Shown here: piece after piece, positions 1 to 4,835 of the stretch
Numbering within the stretch: the first letter of the stretch is position 1
How the letters are laid out: each line of letters begins with the position of its first letter
Origin: Chloroflexota bacterium
GTDB lineage: Bacteria > Chloroflexota > Anaerolineae > B4-G1
Reading direction: 5' to 3'
Assembly (NCBI GenBank): GCA_030596915.1
Contig: JAUVSX010000252.1
Span: forward strand, 1 to 5,379
Length of the DNA stretch: 5,379 bases
The notes under the pieces: model-generated
Seen by the model: the letters and a program-made list of their open reading frames with translations, nothing else
What the model was told of the DNA's origin: nothing
The model's database searches: none
Made by a program: the position numbers and the translations under genes

Positions 1-90
1 GTCGTGATCACTATGGTTGACATGGTTGCCAATTGGGGCCAAGACAAGGTGACAACCTGGCGGCTCGACTGCGTAATTCAACGGACCTAG
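1..90 (+). CDS. Possible C-terminal end of an unidentified protein (partial, enters from left edge)
   Basis: Frame 1 is open from the first base to a TAG at 88-90, giving 29 residues that begin VVITMVDMVANWGQDK and end VIQRT. The other two plus-strand frames close within the first 20 bases. About two thirds of the codons end in G or C, compatible with coding in this GC-rich genome. The frame would converge on the minus-strand membrane gene, with 31 bp between their stop codons. No family can be recognised from so short a tail. A tandem 9-mer, ATGGTTGAC then ATGGTTGCC (13-30), lies inside it and simply encodes MVDMVA. It could be a chance open frame, since 29 codons without a stop is not rare at this GC content. 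Confidence 0.35.
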   Translation, partial: VVITMVDMVANWGQDKVTTWRLDCVIQRT

Positions 91-121
91 TCTGCGGAGC
101 GAGCCCGGACCGCTCGGCCTT

Positions 122-1024
122 CTAGAACGACCTTAGGACGCCGACGGCGGCCACCCACGTCAGCACCTGCACGAAGACTGCGCCTCCCCAAGCCAGGTGG
201 CTGGCAACGCGCTCACGGGCGTTCACGAGCCACCCAAGGGCGCCATTCACGATGAGCACTGAAAGCCCGATCAGCGGGATCATGAAGATGTAGCCCCGAT
301 AGGCGAAGCGGTCGGGCTGACCAGTCACGCCGAAGTGCAACGGGACCAGAGCCGGCAGGGTCGGGAACACGAAGCTGATCAGCCCCGTCAGCAGGAGCAG
401 AGAGAGGAACCCGGTGCCCACCATGGCCAGTCCGGCATAGTCGCGCCAGATAGTCCAGCCCAGGAAGCCTGGACGCTTCGAGGACTGCTCCACGATCTGG
501 GTAGGGCCCATTTCCAGTCGCCTGCGAAGAGACACCAGGAACGCCTCGGGGTCGCTAGGCGAGATGCCGTAGGCCAGTCCCGGAGTTGCGACATAGATCT
601 GGTCCCGCGGTCGGGTAGTAGCATAGAACAGCGATGGGCTTACGTCAGGGATCTCACCGTAGCCGACGAAGTGACCTGGCCAGACGCCGCCTGAGCAGGA
701 GACGCGTCCTTGGATATCTTCTCCCGTGAACACGCGCTCGATGTGCCCGATGGGGATGATCTGCTCCAGCGGGCCCCAATGGATGATCAGCGCATTGCGG
801 TCCCAGAAGTACCCTGAGTCCACCAGACCGTACACCCAGTAGGCAATCAGCGCCACGAGGCCGAGACTCGACAGAACAGCCAACCCGATGAGGAACGTCC
901 CAATGCTGGGAACGGACTGCTGCGCGGCCAACCAAACGAGGCCGATGTCAACCAGAAGAATCGCCACGATGAGCACGATCCCGATGGCCACACCCTTCGC
1001 GATGTTCGTTTCCCATTCTTCCAT
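122..1024 (-). CDS. Membrane protein with bacterial PH-like domain and DUF1648-like C-terminal segment
   Basis: A 300-residue integral membrane protein with no known enzymatic role. Two hydrophobic helices come first (about residues 12-34 and 42-66). A soluble domain of about 120 residues follows, with the look of a bacterial pleckstrin-homology fold: a strand with RNALIIHWGPLEQIIP near 76-91, then a GHFVGYGEI turn, LFYAT, RDQIYVATP and YGISPSDPEAFL. Three more helices lie at about 196-219, 245-267 and 278-296. The loop LVPLHFGVTGQPDRFA (from residue 226) resembles the conserved loop of DUF1648 proteins. I chose the ATG at 1024 because a GAGGTG ribosome site lies 7 nt upstream and a strong promoter stands just before that. 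The frame stays open far upstream, but that stretch runs through the promoters and antisense to rmlC. Family members are of unknown function; envelope stress or signalling roles are only guesses. It stands alone and is divergent from rmlC. Confidence 0.85.
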   Translation of the reverse strand: MEEWETNIAKGVAIGIVLIVAILLVDIGLVWLAAQQSVPSIGTFLIGLAVLSSLGLVALIAYWVYGLVDSGYFWDRNALIIHWGPLEQIIPIGHIERVFTGEDIQGRVSCSGGVWPGHFVGYGEIPDVSPSLFYATTRPRDQIYVATPGLAYGISPSDPEAFLVSLRRRLEMGPTQIVEQSSKRPGFLGWTIWRDYAGLAMVGTGFLSLLLLTGLISFVFPTLPALVPLHFGVTGQPDRFAYRGYIFMIPLIGLSVLIVNGALGWLVNARERVASHLAWGGAVFVQVLTWVAAVGVLRSF

Positions 1025-1031
1025 GCGCTCG

Positions 1032-1037
1032 CACCTC
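1032..1037 (-). promoter_or_regulatory. Ribosome binding site of the PH-like membrane protein
   Basis: On the minus strand this reads GAGGTG, 7 nt before the ATG at 1024. It fixes the start of the membrane protein at residue M of MEEWETN, rather than any of the upstream in-frame starts that the long open frame would allow. Confidence 0.7.
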
Positions 1038-1051
1038 GCTCCAGCGCGTCG

Positions 1052-1080
1052 ATTATACCAAGGCGGGAGGGTCGGGGCAA
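1052..1080 (-). promoter_or_regulatory. Sigma70-type promoter for the PH-like membrane protein
   Basis: On the minus strand there is a -35 element TTGCCC (1080-1075), a 17-nt spacer and a perfect -10 element TATAAT (1057-1052). A TG one base before the -10 box adds an extended -10 motif. Transcription would start near 1045, leaving a leader of about 20 nt that contains the GAGGTG ribosome site. The match is close to ideal, which suggests housekeeping expression of a gene that looks monocistronic. Confidence 0.75.
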
Positions 1081-1094
1081 CCCAGGGACGTGTT

Positions 1095-1122
1095 TTGACA
1101 TAGGGAACGACAGGGGTAGAAT
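1095..1122 (+). promoter_or_regulatory. Sigma70-type promoter for rmlC
   Basis: A perfect -35 TTGACA (1095-1100), a 16-nt spacer and a -10 TAGAAT (1117-1122, one mismatch to consensus) point towards rmlC. Transcription would start near 1129, giving an untranslated leader of about 135 nt before the ATG at 1265. The -35 box is only 14 bp from the -35 box of the divergent membrane-protein promoter, so a single regulator or polymerase occupancy could affect both. No recognisable riboswitch or T-box element is seen in the leader. Confidence 0.75.
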
Positions 1123-1249
1123 GATCTAGAGAATCCCGGGACACGCATCCTGCGCGGACCGGGTCCCAGATCGGGCATCGGCCTAGCCTGGGAGCATCCA
1201 TCCGCGCTCTGCACGGTGGGGGTGGCTCCAGATGCGTGATACTGCGTCC

Positions 1250-1254
1250 AAGGA
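1250..1254 (+). promoter_or_regulatory. Ribosome binding site favouring the 1265 start of rmlC
   Basis: AAGGA lies 10 nt before the ATG at 1265. A competing in-frame ATG at 1232 is preceded by a GGTGGGGGTGG-like stretch, so both starts have some support. The 1265 start gives an N-terminus (MPFQFERL) that matches where RmlC proteins normally begin. Confidence 0.5.
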
Positions 1255-1264
1255 CGGCGCACAA

Positions 1265-1828
1265 ATGCCATTTCAGTTCGAGAGACTGCGTATCCCCGAC
1301 GTCATCTTGGTCAGGCCCACGGTCTTTCGCGATCCCCGTGGTTTCTTCCTGGAGATGTACAAGAGGTCGGAATTCGTGTCCCACGGCATACCGGAATGGT
1401 TCGTTCAAGACAACTACTCGCACTCGGTGCGCGGCGTGTTGAGAGGATTGCACTACCAGAAGCCGCCCTTCCCCCAGGGGAAGCTTGTGGCAGCTCTCAG
1501 CGGCGAGGTCTTCGACGTAGCCGTTGACATCCGAAAGGGCTCGCCAACCTACCTTCAGTGGGTCGGCGTTGTACTGTCCGGCTCGGCCCACCAGATGGTA
1601 TACGTGCCGCCTGGCTTCGCCCACGGCTTCTGCGTGTTGAGCGAGGAGGCCGACGTCGCCTACAAGGTGACGGCGGAGTACTGCCCCGCGTGTGATGCCG
1701 GGCTTCGGTGGGATGACCCGAGCATTGGGATTGATTGGCCCATCGCTCAGCCAGTGCTGTCACCCAAGGATGCTGCCCTTCCACTGTTGGATGAGGCTGG
1801 AGCCGAGTTCGTATTCGCGGAGACGTAG
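1265..1828 (+). CDS. rfbC: dTDP-4-dehydrorhamnose 3,5-epimerase
   Basis: The gene is also called rmlC. The 187-residue cytosolic cupin inverts C3 and C5 of dTDP-4-keto-6-deoxyglucose to give dTDP-4-keto-L-rhamnose, the third step of dTDP-L-rhamnose synthesis for surface polysaccharides. Length is normal for the family. Signature stretches are RDPRGFFLEMY (22-32), the cupin core VRGVLRGLHYQ (55-65) with the catalytic base His63, Lys73, and GEVFDVAVDIRKGSPT (80-95). VYVPPGFAHGFCVL (112-125), the active-site Tyr at AYKVTAEY (133 or 139) and LRWDDPSIGIDWP (147-159) complete the set. An alternative in-frame ATG at 1232 would add 11 residues. No rmlA, rmlB or rmlD is visible beside it, so the other rhamnose genes must lie elsewhere or beyond the window. 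It has its own promoter and no clear terminator; only weak 4-5 bp stems follow the stop. Confidence 0.96.
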   Translation: MPFQFERLRIPDVILVRPTVFRDPRGFFLEMYKRSEFVSHGIPEWFVQDNYSHSVRGVLRGLHYQKPPFPQGKLVAALSGEVFDVAVDIRKGSPTYLQWVGVVLSGSAHQMVYVPPGFAHGFCVLSEEADVAYKVTAEYCPACDAGLRWDDPSIGIDWPIAQPVLSPKDAALPLLDEAGAEFVFAET

Positions 1829-1869
1829 CGTATCGATCTGGTTGTCGATTGTCCGTGCCTGCGGGGCAG

Positions 1870-1898
1870 TGGCGGATGGCGGGAACCCGTGCGATAAT
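1870..1898 (+). promoter_or_regulatory. Extended -10 promoter of the kor operon
   Basis: TGC GATAAT (1890-1898) is an extended -10 element with one mismatch to TATAAT. The -35 region at the right distance (TGGCGG, 1870-1875, 17-nt spacer) is poor, as is common for extended -10 promoters. Transcription would start near 1905, about 27 nt before the ferredoxin start codon and at the left edge of a perfect palindrome. A weak -35 box leaves room for an activator. The kor genes may also receive readthrough from rmlC. Confidence 0.5.
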
Positions 1899-1904
1899 TG
1901 GATT

Positions 1905-1916
1905 CCACCGCGGTGG
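1905..1916 (+). promoter_or_regulatory. Candidate operator: perfect 12-bp palindrome at the kor start site
   Basis: CCACCGCGGTGG reads identically on both strands. It begins 6 bp after the -10 element and ends 5 bp before the AGGGA ribosome site of the ferredoxin gene. A dimeric repressor bound there would cover the transcription start. It could also be a chance GC-rich palindrome, and its RNA form lacks a proper loop, so an RNA hairpin role is unlikely. No regulator gene is present in the window. Confidence 0.3.
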
Positions 1917-1931
1917 GTGCAGGGAAACCAA

Positions 1932-2216
1932 ATGACTGACGCGGCTGGCGGCGACTGTAGACCGGGCGACAGGGCGCAGGCACCAAAGGGATTGCCGCGC
2001 GGCCGCGTGACCGTATTCCCCAATTGGTGCAAGGGTTGTGACTTGTGCGTCGAGTTCTGCCCTGGCGGCGTTCTCGAGCACGGCGCCAGCGGCCGCGTCA
2101 TCGTCGCACATCCGGAGAGGTGCCGCGCCTGTCATTGGTGTGAGCTCCACTGTCCTGACTTCGCCATATTCGTGACTGAGATTGATCCTGGGGAGACCGC
2201 ATGCCCGCAAGACTGA
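1932..2216 (+). CDS. korD: 2-oxoacid:ferredoxin oxidoreductase delta subunit, 2x[4Fe-4S] ferredoxin
   Basis: A 94-residue electron-transfer subunit. It has two ferredoxin-type cluster motifs, CKGCDLCVEFCP (33-44) and CRACHWCELHCP (64-75). Each is Cx2Cx2CxxxCP, the classic pair that binds two [4Fe-4S] clusters. It should carry electrons from the thiamine/[4Fe-4S] site of KorB to an external ferredoxin. The ATG at 1932 is preceded by AGGGA with 6-nt spacing; the frame is open further upstream, but that part overlaps rmlC. The first 22 residues are a Gly/Asp/Arg-rich tail with no known role and a lone Cys9; the domain proper starts at RGRVTVFPNWC. It is the first gene of the operon and overlaps korA by 16 nt. 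PorD or VorD are possible names because substrate cannot be read from this subunit. Confidence 0.9.
   Translation: MTDAAGGDCRPGDRAQAPKGLPRGRVTVFPNWCKGCDLCVEFCPGGVLEHGASGRVIVAHPERCRACHWCELHCPDFAIFVTEIDPGETACPQD
2190..2195 (+). promoter_or_regulatory. Ribosome binding site of korA, inside the ferredoxin gene
   Basis: GGGGAG lies 5 nt before the ATG at 2201. The second possible start, ATG 2216, overlaps the ferredoxin stop as TGATG but has no Shine-Dalgarno sequence at a proper distance. The site therefore favours 2201. Restart at 2216 by terminating ribosomes remains possible. Confidence 0.5.
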
Positions 2217-3328
2217 TGCAAGGCGACGAGGCCTGTGCTGAGGGCGCTCTTGCCGGGGGATGTCGCTTCTTCGCCGGCTATCCCATCACTCCCGCGACGG
2301 AGATTGCCGAGATACTGGCACGGCGGCTGCCGCAGGTGGGCGGCAAGTTCATCCAGATGGAGGATGAAATCGCTTCGATGGCCGCTGTCATCGGTGCGTC
2401 CATAGGCGGGGCGAAAGCGATGACGGCTACTTCCGGTCCAGGTTTCAGCCTGATGCAGGAGAACATCGGCTATGCCGCCATGGCTGAAATACCGTGCGTC
2501 ATCGTGGACGTCCAACGCCTGGGTCCATCTACTGGCCGGCCGACGAGTCCCTCGCAGGGCGACGTGATGCAGGCGCGCTGGGGCACCCACGGTGATCATC
2601 CGATCATCGCTCTCTCCCCGTCGTCGGTCCGCGAGACTCTGGACTTGACCGTGCAGGCCTTCAACTTCTCCGAACGATATCGGACGCCCGTAATCCTGCT
2701 GATGGACGAAGTGGTGGGCCACATGCGTGAGCGCGTAGAGCTGCCCAGGGCGGAGACGATCAAACGAGTTGAGCGACCCGTTACCACGGTGCCACCGGAG
2801 TGGTACAAGCCCTACGAGGATTCCGTCTCCGATGTCCCTCCGCTCGTGCCGTTCGGCGAAGGGTATCGCTACCACGTTACCGGTCTGCATCACGACGAGC
2901 GGGGCTGTCCGACTGACCATCTGGAGAAGATCCAGGCCTGGAGCGATCGCGTCTTCCGGAAGATCGACAGTAGCCTCTCTGACATCATACTCTACGAAGA
3001 GGATGGGATTGCGGACGCGAACGTACTCGTGATCGCCTACGGCGCAACAGCCCGTTCGGCGTGGCACGCGGTCAAGTTAGCGCGCGAACGCGGTGGCAAG
3101 ATCGGATTCCTCAAGCTCAAGACAATCTGGCCGTTCGCTGAAGAGGTCGTCGAGCACGCCGCAGCGCGGCTTCACCACGTGGTGGTACCAGAGATGAACC
3201 GGGGCCAGCTAGTGCTGGAGGTGGAGCGAGTGGTTGCGCGGAACAAAGTACACCGCGTGAATAGGACAGATGGCGAGATGGTCCATCCTGGCGATATACT
3301 GGCCGCCATAGAGGAACGGATCTTGTGA
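2201..3328 (+). CDS. korA: 2-oxoglutarate:ferredoxin oxidoreductase, alpha subunit
   Basis: A 375-residue subunit of the CoA-acylating 2-oxoacid:ferredoxin oxidoreductase, with a family-typical length. The N-terminal pyrimidine-binding domain (about 5-190) begins LMQGDEACAEGALAGGC. It has the substrate/CoA-loop motif GYPITP (26-31), the acidic MEDEIAS (53-59), TSGPGFSLMQE (77-87) and GPSTGRPTSPSQGD (108-121). A middle section of about 70 residues leads to the transketolase C-terminal-like domain (about 265-370), with VLVIAYGATARSA, IGFLKLKTIWPF and VVVPEMNRGQL. The gamma domain is not fused at the N-terminus, as it is in some lineages; it is a separate gene here. Substrate could be 2-oxoglutarate or a branched or other 2-oxoacid. 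The Kor name rests on motif resemblance only. It overlaps korD by 16 nt and korB by 4 nt. Confidence 0.95.
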   Translation: MPARLMQGDEACAEGALAGGCRFFAGYPITPATEIAEILARRLPQVGGKFIQMEDEIASMAAVIGASIGGAKAMTATSGPGFSLMQENIGYAAMAEIPCVIVDVQRLGPSTGRPTSPSQGDVMQARWGTHGDHPIIALSPSSVRETLDLTVQAFNFSERYRTPVILLMDEVVGHMRERVELPRAETIKRVERPVTTVPPEWYKPYEDSVSDVPPLVPFGEGYRYHVTGLHHDERGCPTDHLEKIQAWSDRVFRKIDSSLSDIILYEEDGIADANVLVIAYGATARSAWHAVKLARERGGKIGFLKLKTIWPFAEEVVEHAAARLHHVVVPEMNRGQLVLEVERVVARNKVHRVNRTDGEMVHPGDILAAIEERIL

Positions 3329-4167
3329 GGGCACAACGGACCGAATCGCGGGTCCACGGGCGCTATCTGCGTCACAGCAAGGAGTTCCCGAACATCTGGT
3401 GCGCAGGCTGTGGTATCGGCATCGTGCTGGCCGCCATCATCCGGGCGGTGGATGGGCTTCAGTTGGACAAGAACGAAGTAGCCATGCTCTCGGGCATTGG
3501 CTGCACCGGGCGTATGCCCGTCTACGTCGACTTCAACACGATGCACACCACTCACGGGCGAGCGCTGGCATTTGCGACTGGCTTGAAGATGGTTCGGCCT
3601 GAGATGAAGGTGCTGGTGGTGATGGGGGATGGCGATGCCTTGGCCATCGGTGGGAACCACTTCATCCACGCTGCCAGGCGCAACATCGGCCTCACTGCTA
3701 TTGTAGTCAACAACGCCACGTATGGCATGACCGGCGGGCAGTCTTCACCGACGACACCTACGGGTGTGAGAACGGCCACCGCACCCTATGGTCACATCGA
3801 ACAACCGTTCCCGGTCGCCGAGTTGGCGGTGACGGCGGGGGCGGCCTTCGTTGCTCGGAGCACCGTATTCCACGTGCGCGAACTGGAGCAGTATCTCTCC
3901 CAGGCCATAAGCAAGGAAGGGTTCGCGGTGGTGGAGGTGATGAGCTATTGCCACACGACTCTGGGGCGGCTCAACCGTTGGGGCACTCCCGCCGAGATGA
4001 TGCGCCGGCTGAGGGACGATAGTCTTACGCTGAAGCGTGCTGAGAGCTTGAGCGAGGCGGAGAAGCAGGGGAAGATCGTGCGAGGTGTATTTGTCGATCG
4101 CGATCTGCCCGAGTACACTCAACTCTACGAGAGGGTCATTGAGCGGGCGCAGGCGGAGAGGGTCTAG
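3325..4167 (+). CDS. korB: 2-oxoglutarate:ferredoxin oxidoreductase, beta subunit (thiamine diphosphate binding)
   Basis: A 280-residue catalytic subunit. The GTG start overlaps the korA stop as GTGA, with GAGGA 9 nt upstream. It opens with HSKEFPNIWCAGCGIGIV (17-34), followed by GIGCTGR (57-63), TTHGRALAFATGLK (75-88) and the thiamine diphosphate/Mg motif GDGDALAIGGNH (101-112) through NNATYGMTGGQSSPTTP (129-145). Four cysteines, C26, C29, C60 and C209 (in MSYCHTT), have nearly the spacing of the cluster ligands in the archaeal 2-oxoacid:ferredoxin oxidoreductase beta subunit, so a proximal [4Fe-4S] cluster is expected. R63 stands three residues after C60, where a basic residue is implicated in binding the 2-oxoacid carboxylate. 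The usual CPGCG is CAGCG here. No residue is missing that would suggest loss of activity. Confidence 0.95.
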   Translation: MRAQRTESRVHGRYLRHSKEFPNIWCAGCGIGIVLAAIIRAVDGLQLDKNEVAMLSGIGCTGRMPVYVDFNTMHTTHGRALAFATGLKMVRPEMKVLVVMGDGDALAIGGNHFIHAARRNIGLTAIVVNNATYGMTGGQSSPTTPTGVRTATAPYGHIEQPFPVAELAVTAGAAFVARSTVFHVRELEQYLSQAISKEGFAVVEVMSYCHTTLGRLNRWGTPAEMMRRLRDDSLTLKRAESLSEAEKQGKIVRGVFVDRDLPEYTQLYERVIERAQAERV

Positions 4168-4715
4168 TGGGCGACCGCAGTGAGGTGAGGCTGGCGGGCA
4201 CTGGTGGACAAGGCGCCATTCTCGCCGGGATCATCCTGGCAGACGCGGCCGTTCGTGATGGAAAGAACGTTGTCCAGACCCAGTCGTATGGGCCAGAGGC
4301 GCGGGGCGGTGCCAGTCGCTCGGAAGTCGTGATCTCCGATGGAGAGATCGACTTTCCGAAAGTGCTGAGGCCCAACGTGACGTTGTGTATGAGTCAGGAG
4401 GCTTGCGACCGATACGCGAGGCAGACCGTCAAAGGGGGCGTCCTCATCCTGGATGCGGACCACGTCGTGCGGGCGCCGACGACCCACGCGGTGCGCCTCC
4501 CACTGACGACGCTGGCGCGGCAGGCAGCCGGACGAGACGTGGCGGCGAATGTGGTTGCCCTGGGTCTTCTGGCGGGTCTGACCGGAATCGTCTCCCACGA
4601 GTCATTGGAGCACGCCGTACGGGCTCGAGCGCCCAAAGGAACGACCGACGTCAACCTGAAAGCCCTGGCCGCAGGACGGGAAGCGGCGGAGCGGTTCAAA
4701 CGCGAGCACCGGTAG
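4167..4715 (+). CDS. korC: 2-oxoglutarate:ferredoxin oxidoreductase, gamma subunit
   Basis: A 182-residue subunit of the pyruvate/ketoisovalerate oxidoreductase gamma family, of normal length. It begins with the glycine-rich strand-loop RLAGTGGQGAILAG (8-21). Next comes the diagnostic QSYGPEARGGASRSEVVIS (39-57), and it closes with PKGTTDVNLKALAAG (156-170), matching the family's C-terminal Asn-containing helix. It packs against the alpha subunit in the complex and completes the catalytic assembly. The GTG start shares one base with the korB stop (TAGTG), and GGAGAGG ends 5 nt before it, so translation should be coupled. It is the last clear kor gene. No T-rich terminator follows, and the next gene is 120 bp away on the same strand. 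Confidence 0.95.
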   Translation: MGDRSEVRLAGTGGQGAILAGIILADAAVRDGKNVVQTQSYGPEARGGASRSEVVISDGEIDFPKVLRPNVTLCMSQEACDRYARQTVKGGVLILDADHVVRAPTTHAVRLPLTTLARQAAGRDVAANVVALGLLAGLTGIVSHESLEHAVRARAPKGTTDVNLKALAAGREAAERFKREHR

Positions 4716-4746
4716 GGCGGAATCGATCATGTCTTGGTCCATACAC

Positions 4747-4770
4747 GCGGGTTCGCCTGTCCGAATCCGC
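4747..4770 (+). repeat. Stem-loop I downstream of korC
   Basis: GCGGGTTCG (4747-4755) pairs with CGAATCCGC (4762-4770) around a 6-nt loop, giving nine base pairs with one G-U. It lies 32 nt past the korC stop and is followed one base later by a second hairpin. No U-tract follows, so it is not a standard intrinsic terminator. It could stabilise the kor mRNA 3' end, or be part of the leader of the next gene. Confidence 0.45.
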
Positions 4771-4771
4771 T

Positions 4772-4809
4772 GGCCAAGCGCGACGGACACTGAGCGGGCG
4801 CTTTTGGCC
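4772..4809 (+). repeat. Stem-loop II downstream of korC
   Basis: GGCCAAGCGC (4772-4781) pairs with GCGCTTTTGGCC (4798-4809), ten base pairs with a two-base T bulge and a 16-nt loop. It ends 26 nt before the start codon of the PP-loop gene. A GC-rich run (CGGGGG) follows instead of a U-tract, which argues against a simple intrinsic terminator. Confidence 0.35.
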
Positions 4810-4827
4810 CGGGGGTCTCTGGCATCT

Positions 4828-4833
4828 GAGGGA
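4828..4833 (+). promoter_or_regulatory. Unusually close ribosome binding site of the PP-loop gene
   Basis: GAGGGA sits only 2 nt before the ATG at 4836, much closer than the usual 5-9 nt. An in-frame TGA at 4827-4829 prevents any upstream start. The next residues lead directly into the P-loop strand, so a much later start is unlikely. Initiation may therefore be inefficient. Confidence 0.4.
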
Positions 4834-4835
4834 CA

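Noticed and set aside
13..30. Tandem 9-mer ATGGTTGAC/ATGGTTGCC as an iteron or operator
   Set aside because: There are only two imperfect copies, and they lie in a possible coding frame where they encode MVDMVA.
94..116. GC-rich stem between the convergent ends near 90 and 122 as a bidirectional terminator
   Set aside because: Only 4-5 bp stems form, in several mutually exclusive ways, and there is no T-run on either strand.
1025..1624. Minus-strand extension of the membrane-protein frame to 500 residues
   Set aside because: The extra 200 residues run through both divergent promoters and antisense to rmlC. They are low-complexity Arg/Pro-rich sequence, and a proper ribosome site stands at the internal ATG at 1024.
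1832..1869. Short stems after rmlC (ATCGA/TCGAT and CTGC/GCAG) as a terminator
   Set aside because: The stems are only 4-5 bp and lack a U-tract, so they are within chance expectation.
1497..2210. Minus-strand open frame of 237 residues opposite the end of rmlC and korD
   Set aside because: It covers two well-supported plus-strand genes and the kor promoter region; the translation is Arg/Pro/Ser-rich and matches no family I recognise.
2132..3067. Minus-strand open frame of 311 residues opposite korA
   Set aside because: It is fully antisense to a gene with clear family motifs, its translation shows no recognisable domain, and long antisense frames are common at high GC.
4747..4770. Resemblance to a tRNA T-arm (GGGTTCG...CGAATCC) followed by a CCA at 4774-4776
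   Set aside because: The loop does not have the T-loop arrangement, and no anticodon arm, D-arm or matching acceptor strand is found upstream, so no tRNA or tRNA-derived attachment site can be supported.
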